A stretch of DNA of 64,000 bases from Cyanophora paradoxa (GCA_004431415.1 QPMI01000036.1:444001-508000); one strand, 5' to 3'. Shown: positions 42,521 to 55,963, counted from the first letter of the stretch. The notes: generated by a model not told the origin, from the sequence alone. Translations and numbers: made by a program.

Positions 42521-43886
42521 ATGCGCACGCGAAGGAAGCGGGCCGGCGGGGAGAACTGCAGCGACTCCCTCGCGTCCGTTCTAGAGTCGGAAGCGGCCCC
42601 TGAGCAGCCCTCAGAAGACAAGGTTGCTGCCGGTATGCGCATCCGGCCACCTCGTTCATGGTCCCTCCCTGAGCCGCCGCCCGGCGCAGTGCTCGATCAG
42701 ATTGACCTCGAGAGTACGCTTCCATCCCGCTTCACTGTGATCCTTCGTCCCCCGCTGCGCCCCCTCCTGAACTGCGGCCGCGTCTGCAGTCGAGTCACGC
42801 TCGAAGAAGATTATCTCCTTCGCCAACGATGTGGCAGCCGAGATCCAGAACGCATTCCACGTGCAGCTCATGAAGCTGCCAAAGAAGATTCGCAGCATGC
42901 CCGTGAAGCACTTCTGCTCGGACTACAAGGGGGAGATGGAGCGAGTGATCTTTTGCGACGTAAACAGCATCGTACAGGACACCATTTCGCGCACACCAGC
43001 CGCGGCGCGTTTCACCGCTTCAAAGTGAGCTGACAGCGTTCGCTTTCGTTGCTCGCTTTAACAATGCGGCAGGGTCTCGGCTACACCGCAGGCTGGCCAA
43101 GGTGCGCGAGGCGTGAATTTATAGTGCAAATTTCATTTCTGACCCATGCGCGCAGAGCCCAGCACCCCGTCGCGTGTGTTCGATCGGGTCGCAACAATGC
43201 GCGGCCCCGACTGACCTGTTTTCAGGTTCCGATGCGAAGCGCGCCTCCGCCCGTAAGCGCCGGCCGTACGCGTCACCGAAGGTTTGTTCTGCCGCTTCAA
43301 TACGTTCCTGTGCGCGGCGGGGATGTTTCCGGTTGAGGTTTCATGCCAGGACGTGGGGACGGATAAGGAAAACTTCGCTTCCATTCCTGAGGACGAGTGC
43401 TTGGGCCAGTCCGAGAAGGTATGCACTTGTTTCTTATCTATATGATCCCCCTGTGCGCTGATCTCACCCCTGCAAAAATCAGCGCCTGAAAGCAGCTGGA
43501 AAGCCCCTCGCAAGGCACGCTTTCACCTTGCAGGCAACAGCTAGCCCTGGCAAGGTGTGATCGAGAAATTATCGAACTATTCACGAGATTGACAACGTGT
43601 TCCAGGTGTTACGGTCTGCCATCACAGGCGCAGTGACCGTGCGTTTGTTCTTCCACTCATCAGGTTAATTCTGACCTTGCAATGTAGGCTGAGGGCAAGC
43701 CAGTGACGTTCGAGGTGCCAATTCTCTTGTTGTAAGACTAGATTTATGCTAAACAGAAGTGTGCAGGACCTGTCCAAGCCCGAGATCAAGAACCAGCTGT
43801 CTGGGGAAGCACGCAAGCAGGCGATGTTGAAGCTTCGGGAGCTTCAGGAACAACTTACATCCCTCATGAACACAGTGGCCGAGTAA
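42521..43886 (+). CDS. Borealin-like chromosomal passenger complex subunit
   Basis: Borealin binds survivin and INCENP in the chromosomal passenger complex, which carries Aurora B to centromeres. From the ATG at 42521 the N-terminus is basic (MRTRRKRAGG). An exon with KKIISFANDVAAEIQNAFHV followed by LMKLPKKIRSMPVKHFC resembles the borealin N-terminal helix, where a long helix precedes an L-x-LPK-x-xR turn. A basic linker contains TPSRVFDRVATMRG. The C-terminus, GKPVTFEVPILL then DLSKPEIKNQLSGEARKQAM and KLRELQEQLTSLMN, fits the borealin C-terminal dimerisation domain. Splice sites in the middle (43020-43700) are only partly resolved, and one needs a very short intron. Another chromosome-segregation coiled-coil protein is the alternative. 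Confidence 0.6.
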
Positions 43887-43906
43887 ATGCTGTATATATA
43901 TTGTGT

Positions 43907-46806
43907 TCAGCTGGAATCAAACAAAATAGCTCTATTGCTGAGAGTGTGCTCGACAAGACGGTCAGCCCCATGCTCAAAGTAGTCAGCTCGTGACAGGCAC
44001 GCCTTCTGATAGGATGGGGAACTTGCAAATCTGTGGATGCAGACATTTATCTCTGCGTACACAGAACCGGCTGGTTGCTTACCTCGCAGCTCCACGCCAT
44101 GTGTCACGTAGAGGGTCCTCTGCAATAATGATGTTTGGAGGACACTGGAATGGCCTGATTGAAAGAACATCATTGACGATTCGTGTCTTGATGTCGGGGA
44201 GAAGAGCACAGCCGCCACAAACGTAGATATTCTCTGCTAGGATTCTCTGTTTTTCGTTGCTGAACTCCTTCAGGACAAGTCCAATGCACTCGGTTACGCC
44301 TGCTTGCTCGACACCAATTATGCCGGGCTGGAACAAAACCTCGGGTGCTCGGAAGCGCTCAATGTCGACGGCAATCTGAATATAGAAGTCAGCCCCCCCA
44401 AGAAAGGGAGGGACAAAATACACATGGAATACCCGGAAGTCATTGGGTATTGCCTTTATTTCGACTTTGCCCTGACCACTGGGTGCAGCTCCAGCACCAG
44501 CCTGCTGTCCTGAGAACTGTGGATCATGCTGGGTAAGCTTGCTCTCGACATCCCGCAGCATCTGATCAAGGTCCCCTTCATCAGAATCTGAGTCCTCCCC
44601 TGCCTGCGAATTGGCGGGTCAACGTCTGACGCATATGCTCTTCGTGTTCTGCTCACCATTGTCCTGTACACCATCCAACCATCACCATCATCTCCAAACT
44701 CATCATCACCTTCGCCTACTGCCTTTGCCACTGCTTCCCTGCGACTGCGAGCTGCAGCTCCCTTGCGCTCCGCCCTATCCTTGCGACGCTTGTCTTTTTC
44801 GGCCTTTCGCATGAGAATTGTCTGCTGGGAGCTGAGCAGAGAGCTCCTTGATATGCAAAGAATACAGGAATACCTGGCGTTGAGAATGGAGCTCCTGCAG
44901 CCACAGCGTGGGGTTCTGTTGACGAAGCTGCTCGGACTCCTGCAATCCCAGATTATATAGGCCATCATGCTGGAAGTAGGGTATCTTTTGACCTGCAACT
45001 CCTTTTCCTGCTGCATTTTCTCCTCCATCTTCCGCTGTCGTACTCGCTCACGGCCATCTTCAGAGTTCTTTAATAGCCTCTGTTTCCTCTTCTCTCGCTT
45101 TTGCTCCACGGAGAGCTCTGAATCCGGAACTGAGAGTAGAGGAAATCGGACCTCATCTGGCAGCTGCGGGTCTCACGTGATAAGACAAACTTGGAGAACT
45201 GTGATTTGTTCTGAACACACCTTGGGCTCAGAAGCCTGGACTGGTTCATCGGGAATGCCCTTTTCTTTATTCTGGGCCCTCACAATCCATGTGCGCAGCT
45301 CCTGGATGCGCTTAAAAAGCTTCGCTTCTGTCTTGAGTTCGAGCTCTTGTAACTGAGCCATGAATGAATCTTTGTCGGTGTCCTTCAACCCCAGCAACTG
45401 TTCGTATGTTGAAAGCTCCTCTGACACCTGTTGCATCTAGAAGGGAACCACAAGTCAGATGCATATCAGACACAAGCAATCAAGCATCCAAACCTTCTCC
45501 TTCCTCCGCTTTTCTTGAAGATCCTTCAAACGCTGACCAGCTTCTTTCTTGCGCTGCTGGACCTTCTGCTTATCCTCCTCCGTCTGCTCAGTTTCCTCCT
45601 GCGTGAGGCATCTTCAGCTAGGACATGAGGACAGCCCACAAGTTGCATGCTCGCACAGGGGCGGCAACGAAAGGGAGTTGAAATGCTTTAGCGAGGCTTT
45701 TGATGGTCGACTCTTCCTCACACGCCCTCAGCTGCTCATCGTAGCACCCAGCAACGAAAGAGTATTCCTCTGCAAGGACCTACGAGAATTTCAACTCGGG
45801 TTTCCGCAAATGTTCACGACAATGCTCACCTGGGCTCTTCCCCAATGCAAAGCACTGCGGTAGTGAGGATACTTCATGTTGACAAGACGAAACATCGTCT
45901 CAGTAACAGCAAGCCCTCCAGTGTCGATTCTAATAGAAACAAGATTAAATAAAGCCGAACGGTAACCCATGATCACTCCTACCGTTTGGACTTGTTGATT
46001 ACAGGAGACCCGTTGAGGACAGGAATGACATGACAAGCACTGTGGCCAAGTGAAACCACAAGGCCATCTTTCAAGCTTCTAGGTGCCGCGTAATGGTGGA
46101 AGCTGAACAGGCCGTCGATGCCGTAACATACGGAAGGGATGCCGTAGCCCTCAAAGAGAAGCTCGCTCATCACTGCAGTGGGACGGCTCAACAAACATGA
46201 AGTACGCCCCAGGCAGAGCGACGCACTTTTCCTGCAGTAGTTTGGATTGCACAGCGGCTCTGTCATCACAATGCTGTGATCAACCTTGTCGCCGACCACG
46301 CCAAGGTACTCGAACGAGGAGTCGAAGATGGCCTCCTGCAGAGACGTCAGCCGGATTGTCGGCGTTCAGGGGGGCGTGCAACCTGTGTGTCTGTGTGGTA
46401 CAGAACATTGCGGTCGAAAGCTGAGCGAGTGATCATCTTCACGACCTCCTCGTCGCGCAGGTCTGCTCCCACGAGCGCATCCTTGTCGGTCTCCTTTCGA
46501 TTCCGTGGGCGCCCAACAAGAGCGCGAAGCTCGACTACGATAAAAGTCAATAACATTCATAAGAACGCTTAGCGCGCTTCTCAGTCGAGCGCACCGCGAG
46601 GGGACTTCTCGCTAGCCCAGCCGACGCGGCACTGGTACGAGCCATTGTCGATGACGATCGGCACGTCGCTTCCGAAGCGCGCGTAGTCTTGCGATGCAGC
46701 CGGAAGCGGGGCACCTGCGCAAGCGGGCGGTCGCTTGGCGCGAGCACACACAACAGCGCAGCGCTTGCTGACCGCGGGTGACCCAGATGGGAAGAGCGTC
46801 GGCCAT
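43907..46806 (-). CDS. ARP5: Actin-related protein 5 (ARP5), INO80 complex subunit
   Basis: ARP5 works with Ies6 in the INO80 nucleosome remodeller. The actin fold begins DVPIVIDNGSYQCRVGWASE and continues with LLFEGYGIPSVCYGIDGLFS, LVVSLGHSACHVIPVLNG and RIDTGGLAVTETMFRLVNMK. A long, highly charged coiled-coil insertion (about 44600-45600: QQVSEELSTYEQLLGLKDTD, RQRKMEEKMQQEKELQVKRY), characteristic of ARP5, splits the fold before FRAPEVLFQPGIIGVEQAGV, NIYVCGGCALLPDIKTRI and EDPLRDTWRGA. The C-terminal SRADYFEHGADRLVEH ends with the stop at 43907. Introns are GT-AG. The first ATG (46806) precedes a short exon MADALPIW; its splice to the DVPIVIDNG exon is uncertain. Confidence 0.92.
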
Positions 46807-47290
46807 CGCCTCGCGCTGCACGACCCGGCACCGGCAGACGTCGCCGCGTACGGCGCGCTGCGGGGCCCGGCGCTCGCCGGCTGTTCGATCTAAAGCGCCG
46901 CCAGTCTGATCAGGGCTCCCGCGGGGCGGATCGTCGGCGGCTGTCCCGAAAGTTCAGTTGGCTTCGCAGCTGCAGCTGTATACATAGCGTGCAGCGGCGC
47001 CGGCGTGTCCGCGTATATACCTTCACTCGTCGCGCGTCGCGCGAACTGCGAGGGGTACGTATATATATACGCAAGCTGAGCCGGCCAGCCCTAATTAATT
47101 ATAAAATTCAATGCATGTATATGTATATATCCGTCAGGCCTTGCGATTGACGTCTCAGAACCCTGCAGTTCCCCCTCAGCACCGTGCCCTTCCGAGCCTG
47201 TTTGGAAACGTCGCTGATATTGATCTGGCAAAGCTCAATTGAAAAAAACTCTGCATACAGAATTGAAAAAACGAGAAATGTAAAGCGGCA
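46807..47290. other. Intergenic spacer with TATA-rich stretch
   Basis: It lies between the ARP5 start and the separase stop on the same strand. GC-rich near ARP5, then AT-rich with tacgtatatatatacgcaag and tgcatgtatatgtatatatc at 47056-47130. No gene is seen. It must hold the ARP5 promoter and the separase 3' end. Confidence 0.4.
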
Positions 47291-50200
47291 TCAAAGCCAT
47301 GAAGCAGGGAACCCATAGCAGACAGGGGCAGCGCCAACAAGAAGCCGGAGCTTGCAGGCCTGCCGTGCACTCTGGGTGTGCATTTCTAGGTTTGTGTTCA
47401 AATTCTCCAAGCCTGAGGTTAAGCTTGTAAGGAGGGCCTCGCTGTACCGATCCAGGTCCCGATCCGTGACATCCCACAATGCTCCGATCACACCAGGGCT
47501 GCGGAGATGATTGATTCAGTTTTGCTCATAGGGCAATCAGTGGAGTATGCACCTTCCACCAAGAATGTATGAGACGGGTGCCCCTGATAAATCAAGGCAA
47601 CCAGATCGCCCGAGGGCCGCACTGCTGCATCCCATCAACAGTGCCAAAGGACCTTGTTCAAGCTGTTCAACATCCTCATTTCTAATGTACGCATCCCCAC
47701 ATCCGTGTCCACAGTACCTTCAGCATCCATTAAGCATAGCGTTTAAAAGACAAGAATGGTGGGGCTGTGCTTACAGGTAGGTGCTGTGCTTGGCCAGCGC
47801 CTCCTTCAGCTCTGATGTGGACGGAGCGCGTCCAGAGATGCCTTCCCAGCCTTTCAGGCTGCAGAAAAGTAAACGGTGAGCTTTTTTGAAGGACAACAGA
47901 CTGCAACTAATGGAGCAGACCTTGCAATCATTGAGCCCAGAGTGGCCTGAGTGTCCCCAAGATCGCCACTAGGATTGACAACGAAGAAGCCCGGGGAGGA
48001 ACATGGAGAGCATGCCATGCGATTCTCCCTTGCAACTGGGAGGAAATGGAGCGAGGGAAGCCGGCAGACGTTTTGCTGTCTGAGGAAAGGAAGATTCTCC
48101 CAGGGAATTCCATCCAGCGGTGTGGCCAAAACAAGAAGCACAGTTTCCCTGGGCATCTTTCAACACACGGGATTGACAGCCTGCTTTTCAAACGGAATCA
48201 GGGTCGTACCTTGCTTCAAGTGTGTCCTTCAATGCGGCGTCCGAAGGGGGCTCTGCCCGCTTCTTGGTTCGGGCAGACCTGGCAGAGCGACTGCTGGCCT
48301 CTGCAGGTGCCGAAGTGCTGGTTCCAGCCCTGCACAGGGCCCCTTTGATGTTTGTTGCAATCTGTTGCAAATGTGAGGCCAGGGTTCAACACAAAAGCCA
48401 CGAAAGTTAATGTACCTTCATTACCTCTGTCTCTGTGGCAGACAGGCCCAAGGCGTTCAAAGCATGAACAATCTCAGCATCACCGAGCACACCACTTCCA
48501 GCAATAAGGGCCTCCGCCAAGTGATGATCTATGGTTCCAGCAAATTTGCCAAGCACTTCCTGGGCAATCTTGCTGAGAAATTCCTTTGTGCATCCTCGGT
48601 TAGGGAGGCCAGCAAGGATGCACTAAGCCTCGGTTAGAGGAAAACAGTTATTGAGAAGAGCAACAGAAGGTGCACCTTCCACGGACCGAGGACATCACTT
48701 TCCAAAGATCCAAGGGCAGCAGAGAGCTCCAGCTCAAGAGAGTCACGGGCACTCCACCATGCAAGCTTGTCTGCTTTTGCTTCCATGGGCCCTCCTGATG
48801 TTGCCGTTCTACTCGCCTCCTTCACAATATCAAGCGTTTTGAACAGAGACGACTCCTGTTGTAGTGGAATGTTCAAAACGACAGGTGCCCGTGATGGACT
48901 GAGGCGTAGGAGGAGAAGACTCTGAGGCAAGCCAGCCCCAAGCTCTGGAGCAAGTGCAGCAACACAGATCACTGCAAACGGCGGAAGGGTGCTGCTGATC
49001 CAAGAATCCATGTTGAGCCACATCTTGTTCAGATCGAAGGCTGGCCCCTCAAAACGGAACGAGAGTGGAGAGGCATTGCAGGATTCGGCACTCTTGACTG
49101 TCAATGATGCTAGCTTCTCAACGAGCTCTTCTGTTGAACTCTTCCACTGCGCTTGTCGCTGTAACTTAGACAAGGATGCAGACACTGCTTGATGTCTCAA
49201 GGCAGGGTTCAGCGAGTGGACTGCGACTGAATCAGCATGAGACCAGGACAAATGAACATGCCCAGCTCACTTATTAGAGCAGCAGTCCATCTTGGCTGGC
49301 GACGTCCATACAGCATGGCCAGAGCATTGCACAGGTTTGAAAAGAGCTTTGTCGGACCAAGGTTTGCAACTAATCTGAGAGCCTCCAACAAGAGGCTCTC
49401 AGCTTGTGCCAGAGGGCGAGGGAGGGCTTCAGATGCGGTCTGGGTAGTGGTATCTAGAGCTGCGAAATGAGCTTTACTCATGTCAACAGAAATGAAAAAT
49501 GCGCACTGATAACAGCTGCACGATTGCGGCTTGAGGCAGCACGTGAGGGCTTTCCTGTAGTCTCTGCATGAAGTAAGTGGAAACTCTCTAACAATCGGTG
49601 GACGACCACACCTTGTGGAGCAGATAGAAACCAACCCTCACGAATGGCAGCGATGGCATCATCAGCTTCAAGGACCATCATTGCTCGGTAGTACAACACT
49701 TCGGCCTGTTAATGGTCACTTTCAGCAGCTACGTCTTGTATAAAAAACGAAGTTTGAAAGGCACCAACTGCAGGATGTCGCAGTTGCTGGAGGTGAGTTT
49801 GTCCAGCAACTTTTCCACCTCAGGCATTGATTGGTGACCAATATGCACTAGCAGCACAAGCATCAGCAATTTACATAGCAGCTGCCCGACTGCATATGTG
49901 TGTCACCTGTTCGAAGCAGGAGCTCAACAGTAAGGCTCCGCTCTTCGAAAGTCTTGTGCTCCCACTCTCCGCTGGCTTGCGTAGCAGTGGCTGCTGATTT
50001 TGCACTCTTTGCCTTGCTGCCTGAACCTGCTTTCGCCCTTCCACGCTTCAATGATGGCTCGCTGCTGTCTGGATTCGTAAGCTGTAGTAATTGATCACAA
50101 ACAGAATATTACTTGCCTCGCATCTGTGGAGGCCGAGAGGACACCAAGCGTCTTAAGACCATGAGTATATGCATCTGCTGCATCCTCGATATTGCCACAC

Positions 50201-53200
50201 AAACGGCTGACATCCCCCTTGATAAGAAAAATAAGCGCTTGTGTCCTTCTGTGCACACATGTCAACTCATCCTGTAGTCAGGTGAGGTGAGCATAACAGA
50301 TGGCAAGATAACTATCTGACCCAGAGAGCGGTCTTACCAGTTTCGGTTTGTCTCGTTGTGCCGACGCGACATCATCCCGAAGCACATGCAATTTCACTTT
50401 AGCAGCCTGAAGGAGTCCAGAGTGATCCAGTGAGCGAGCCCCCTTCAGGGCATCCAGCGTTCGAAATCCGTACTGGATCACATACTCCGCCTCCTTCCCT
50501 GCACCCCGCAAAAGTGACAGGTTGGCAAAGTCGTGAATGCTATCCAGTAGTCCCTGTGATGACGTCACAAACTTTTCGAGGTTACAACTGGTAGAAAGAT
50601 GAACGCACATTCAGCATGAACCACCATGATCTCGACCTGCCACATGCCAGCCCAGGCTGAGCAGAAGAGGCACCAATCGCTGACATCCACAGCCTAATTG
50701 ATGCTGAGAGAGCTTCGAACGATGACTCTGCCCTCATCTGCGGGAGAGTTGGAAAGAAGTCAATTGGAACGTAACCAGTGTCATCACCTGGATTCTGAAC
50801 GCCCTTGCCCGAACAAGGTTGATAAACGCCATGACACATGCATCTTGCCTAGATAGCTTTTCCTCTTTCGGGCTGCAGGCTTGGGTGGCATTGCTCAAAA
50901 TCGAAATGCTGAGGGAGCTTGGTTAAGGTGACTGAAAAAAAATTATAGATAGAAATGCCAAACCAGTCAGAAGGCTGGCCTAAATGAAGCATGCCAAGGG
51001 ATGCAGCAATCAAAGAATACGGTTTCTCTTTGATGACCTTGGCTGAAGAACACTTCTCCTGTGAGCTTGCAGCTGTGAAGTGTTCTTCTAGGTCGTGTGA
51101 TCGCCCAGAAAGCAAACTGCATCGCAAAGTCTCACACTCCACGGCCTCAACATCTGAATCTTGAATGTCAGATTGGCCCACTGGCAAATGCCCGCTTTTT
51201 GAGCCCCCTTACCAATTGCCAGTTCGGGTGAATGCTTCCTGATGTCCTGTACGATTTGGAGTGCATCAAGAGCACATTCGAATCGGAAGTTCCAGCTTGC
51301 GAAATCCGAAGCGGTCCCTGCACCCATGCTGTCGGTGAAAGTGGGAGAGATTGAAAGAAACAGAGGGCCCACATAGCAACTCTGCAGACCGCTGTGGGCA
51401 GAGAACTTTCAGAGAATCGATCCCTAGACAAGCATGTCAATTGAGTCAGTCGATTGCAGGAGCCTCAAACAGTGCCCGCACCTTGCAATAGTGAGATGGC
51501 CCCCTGAATGCAATCGAGTGCAGACTGGACGGGTAAGCGGCTTGATATTGCAGCACACAATCCTTGAAGCACTTGCGAGCTGGAAATGATATCTCGCCAT
51601 TCATCAGATAGCCGTTTCTGCAAATCTGGTCACCGAAATTTGCAAGCAATGCAGTTCTGAAATGCTCACCTGTGAAGGACGCAGCGCCAGGACCTTGTCA
51701 CAGAGCGTGCAGGCTGCTTCGGGAGAGGATGAACTGAGCACGATAGCTTTCTCCAAAAGAAAGCTGAAACAAGAAAACTAAGCAAAATTCAATGCCAAAA
51801 GAATTCGAGATAAGGGACCTTGCGTGAAGGAGAGGATGTTTTTCCTCTGGGAACTTCTTCAGTGCCTCATCCAACACAGATAGAGCAATGCTGTCAGCCG
51901 AATCTGCCCTCCTATGTGCCTGAGATTCCTGCAAACGAATGCTCTCAGTCGAATATACAGGGCTCATGCACTCAAAGCATACCATGTGAAACATCTTGGC
52001 AAGCGAAGGTTCGGATAGCGAATTGCAGGCAGCAGCGATGGTTGCAGAGAGGGAGCCAGTGTTACTGGCAAGTTGGGAAAGTCGGACATACTGGTCAAGG
52101 AGAGAGCTTGACACAGTTGAGTCGGGTGTTGCAGGTGATGCTTCAAGCACAGCAGCTTTCTTGAGGGCATCTAGTGCTTCCCCAAACCTAGACATCTTTG
52201 TCAGGCAAGTTGCAAGTAGACTGAATCTTCTCGTAAGTTGCAAGTCTGGCAACTCCGCTGTGCTTGAAAGCGTCATGAACAGACGGCAGGCATTTTGCAG
52301 AAAATCTGCAGCGCTCTCAAACATTCGCTGATTGAAAAGAGTTGCCCCAGTATTATAGTATCTGGAAAAACTGATAAGATTCGTTTAAGAAAAATTAAAG
52401 TCAAAGCACTCACGACACTGCAATATTTCGCAAAACTCCTGAGTCCTTGCTGCAGAAACGATTCCACAGGTCTTCAACCTGGTCCAGTTGGGATACGATA
52501 TGTCCACATTTCGGTCCCGATTTGTTGGACTCTGCCGAAATCTGGGTTGCTGCTGAGATGGAAGATAGTATAACTTCAATCCTTCTTTTCCCCAAGATGT
52601 CTACTGCTTCTTGGGAGTTCTTGTACTCAGGACATTTCTCCTGCAGAGAAAATATTAAATGGAAGCTTGAGAGGCCAGCAATTCATCGCACCTCAGCAAA
52701 CTTGCACGCATCAAGAAAAAGGCTACAGATGATGTCATGGTCACGAAGATTAGGCTTGCTCCGCACTTCCCTGACCACTTGAAAAAGTCCAGACAGGACA
52801 ATTTGCACAGCTTTCGAGCCTAAAACAGTCGCCAAGACGGAGCCCACACATAGTTTTAGTCTGGCCACAGTGGCTCTCGAGCTCTGGCTGTCAGAAACAC
52901 CTGCAGTGAAACTTGTCAGTGTGATGACACACAGGACAGGACATTTGCCCACCTTCATATCGCAACTGCATGCAAGTGATAACTAACATGAGCACTGATG
53001 ACGTCTGATGAGGCCCGTTCGAAACCGACAGAGATCTCAGGAAGCCGCACGATATTGTCGAAAACCCTGCCTACAAACAGGTTCACACAGGTTTGTAACG
53101 CTCGGTAGATATTATGAGAGAAGAGATTACCTTGTCAAGGGCCATACACGTCTGCTCTAACCAACAGCTCAATTTCATGACGACATCTTGCTCTTGTTCC

Positions 53201-54336
53201 CCGCCCTTTAGGAAAGATGTGCATGCTGATGCAATCTGCTGCAGGGTTTCATTGGTCGACCCCTCGTCGTATTCTGTGTGATGTCAGTGGATTTCGAAAG
53301 CAGGCGTTAAATTTGGGCACCGTGAGTCGATGACAACTTTGAAAGTGCGAGAAGGGAGCTGAAACACGATGCAGTCAAGTCGTGGAAGGGCTCATGTCTC
53401 TTCTTCCACAATTCCATCGCACAGATGTTGAGACCGAGGCAGGCACTTGCAATCTGTGCAGCATCCGCAGCCTTCATTGTTTTGGAAAAGCCTGAAGACG
53501 CGAATGCAAAATCATAATTGTGTCTGAGAGCAACAAAATAAAAAATCTTACCCTCCAGTTTAATAGACGCTTTGGTGAAAACTTTAGCTATAGCAGCTGC
53601 AGTTTTTGCTCCGCGCTCCAAGTCGACGTCCATAAGATGCGAAACCCAGCGAACGATACTTGTTGCTTTTTGAGCAATGCGGAGCATAAGTTGACCACAC
53701 TCCACTTCAACAACACACAGGGCGGCATTGTAAAAAGCTCCAGTCACGAGGTTGGCGAGCTCGGCGGGAGCTGAAATGGTGGATGCGCTTTGGTGTTGGG
53801 CGATGAAAGGAACCAGCATAGTCTCGACCTCCGCGAACGCCTCCGATGCCTGTGCAGCGCTCAGCTTTTCGATCCGTTCAAAACCATATCACAGACACGC
53901 ACCCAGCGCAGGTCTGCGCATTTGACGATGAGGTTGAAGCGTAGCTTTTGCGCCACGAATCCCGTAGCCGCGCAGTCTAGCGACTCCACCGAGGCAATGC
54001 ACAGGCGCGCACATTTCAGCAAGTCCCGCTCATGGCCCTTCGTGGCAGCGAGCTCTCGGACGCAGTGCGCCGCCAGTTTTGCCAGTGCGTTGCAGCTAGC
54101 CGCCACGGCATTCCTGGCCGCTTGCTCTCACAAGACATCGTGCACCAAGAGGAGAAGAGTGCGCACCGGGAAGCGCCGCGAGCGGATGCGCCGCTCTTGT
54201 GGCGTTCCGCGAGCCGATCGCACAAAGACTGCACGCGCTGAACGCTCGCTGGACCGACAGGGGACGCTGCAATGTCGCGCGCTGCGCTTTCCAGCTCCTC
54301 CGCCAGCCGGCTATCGGCGTCTTTAGGCGGCATCAC
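47291..54336 (-). CDS. ESP1: Separase (cohesin-cleaving cysteine protease)
   Basis: Separase cuts the cohesin kleisin at anaphase. The C-terminal clan CD domain is clear: WWSARDSLELELSAALGSLE and VLGPWK, the catalytic histidine in YCGHGCGDAYIRNEDVEQL (near 47670-47716), the catalytic cysteine in LALLMGCSSAALGRSG (near 47608-47645), then GALWDVTDRDLDRYSEALL, ARQACKLRLLVGAAPVCYG and the stop at 47291. The remaining 5.5 kb encodes a large alpha-helical repeat region with low sequence conservation, as usual for this protein. The first ATG is at 54336 (MMPPKDADSRLAEELESAAR). GT-AG introns of about 50-70 nt are frequent. One early donor near 54172 may be GC (GCGCTTCCCGG). The gene is divergent from TAF13. 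Confidence 0.9.
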
Positions 54337-54741
54337 AGGCTATAGCAATCGAGTTGATTGCGCATGCAGGTGCTCCCAGGCAGGCTCAGCAGAGAGCGCC
54401 TCCTCCCCCGCGGCTGCAAGGCGGTCTCCTTGACTTTGAGGGCACAAGGGGCGTCAAAGCGCGAGCTGCACGTGCTCCGCAGCTATCGTCCGCTCCCAGC
54501 GGCGCTCGCGCTGTCCTGGGAGCTGGTTTGGGCCCCGAGCCGTTCTCCGGAAATGCCGTACCCGCCTAGACGACTTCGACGTCACTTCGTCGGCATTGAC
54601 CAGGAGAAGTCCCGCTGTCAAGAATCCCGCGAATTCAGCGCCGACCGCGTAGCTTCCATTTGGTCGGAGTCGGAGCGTGCGCGTACGCGCGGGGTCCGAG
54701 CGCCCTTGAGCGCTCCGCTTGAGATAACCGCCGTGAGCATC
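54337..54741. promoter_or_regulatory. Shared upstream region of separase and TAF13
   Basis: 405 bp lie between the separase ATG and the preferred TAF13 ATG. The plus-strand frame is open through most of it, so TAF13 may start further upstream; no conserved domain is visible there. Confidence 0.4.
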
Positions 54742-55579
54742 ATGGAACCCGCTGGATTGCCTGCCCACGCGCTCCCGGCTGGGGCGCCTGCAGTTTCCGC
54801 GGTGTCTCTCGCCTCTGTCCCGACCGTGCCGATCTTTCAGATGCCGCTTCCTCCGAATATGCCAGCACAGCGCATCGCGGCCGCGTTTATTGCGCACCAG
54901 CAGCAGCAGCAGCAGCGTCCGGAGAACCAGCATATGCAGCTCTTGCTGGACACAAAGCGACTGCACGCCCAGAATGAACAACAGCAGCAGATACAACAGC
55001 ATCAACAGCAGCAGCAACAGCAGCAGCAGCAGCCGCCGCAGCAGCAGCAACCACAGCAGGCTTCGCACGCCCCGCGGGAACGATATGGCGCGATGCGGGG
55101 CGCTGGCGCGCAGTCCAAGAAAAGGTTGTTCGCTAAAGATCGTGCGTCGATGCACACACGGCCTCGTCCCTTCTTCTGAACGCGGTGGCAGTGAAATTTA
55201 TGATGTATGGCTTTGGCGACCAAAATATGCAGCAGGACACTATTGAAATGCTCGAGGACCTCGTGGTGGAGTACATTTGCGTGATGGTCTGATCCTTCGT
55301 TTTTCTTTGAGTTCGTATTCAGAATCTGAAGCCGCACAGACTCAGAAAGCCGTGGAAAGAAGTGGCGCACGCGGGCGGGCATCAGTTGAAGACCTCTGTG
55401 CGCTCGTTCGCAAAGACAGAAAGAAGTATGCGCGTGTCCGAGAGCTTCTGCGCATGTACAAAGAAATCAAGAAGGCCAGGTGCGAGATGTTGTTGACAGG
55501 TCCGAATTCTTGTTCAAACGATGATCGCAGGCAAATCATGGATGATCCTGAGATCAAAATGCCACAATCGAACGATTAG
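54742..55579 (+). CDS. TAF13: TFIID subunit TAF13 with glutamine-rich N-terminus
   Basis: TAF13 pairs with TAF11 through a histone fold within TFIID. The C-terminal part is diagnostic: KFMMYGFGDQNMQQDTIEML, EDLVVEYICVM, then TQKAVERSGARGRASVEDL and VRKDRKKYARVRELLRMYKE. Two introns restore it: GTGCGT...GTGGCAG near 55141-55190, and GTCTGA...CGCACAG near 55287-55339. The N-terminal region from the ATG at 54742 is not conserved in TAF13. It is Pro/Ala-rich and then has long glutamine runs (CAG/CAA tracts at 54898-54918 and 54981-55062). Canonical TAF13 is only about 125 residues, so this one is roughly twice that. The extension could be a transcription-activator-type low-complexity segment. Confidence 0.92.
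54981..55062 (+). repeat. CAG/CAA repeat encoding polyglutamine
   Basis: Mixed cagcag and caacag codons encode an almost pure Q tract with His and Pro interruptions in TAF13. Mixed codon use suggests selection for glutamine rather than simple slippage. Confidence 0.85.
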
Positions 55580-55963
55580 GGGCATCTTATCGCTTCGCGT
55601 CATGCCATCATCGGGGTTAATTTGAAATACAAATCCAATGCTGGCTGGATGCCATCATGGCTCATTTCCACGGGCATTTGACTGCCTTTTTTGAGCATGC
55701 GCATGTCTGACTGTGAGCATTTGGACACGAATTCAAACCGCAAGTCCGAGCTACAAGCTATAGCTAGTTAGCTATAGCTACATTTTCTCGCGCGGCGGGT
55801 GCTGCATCGCATCTTGTGGCGGTGGGGGTCGTCTCGGGGCGGTGGTGGGAGGATTTGATCTTTCGCTGCTCGTGGTACCGGTATACGTACCCTGCGGCCG
55901 CGTTCGAATTCAGCTAGCGCTCCGCGGGGCCGCATATATACGTTTGCGTTGCCGCTGATCACC
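55580..55963. other. Intergenic spacer TAF13 to methyltransferase
   Basis: A 384 bp spacer, AT-richer, with a tagctagttagctatagcta block near 55757-55780 and ggtaccggtatacgtaccct near 55873. It should contain the TAF13 3' end and the next promoter. Confidence 0.35.

Noticed and set aside
54358..54741. Upstream extension of TAF13
   Set aside because: The frame is open but not TAF13-like and overlaps the region expected to hold two divergent promoters. I preferred the ATG at 54742.
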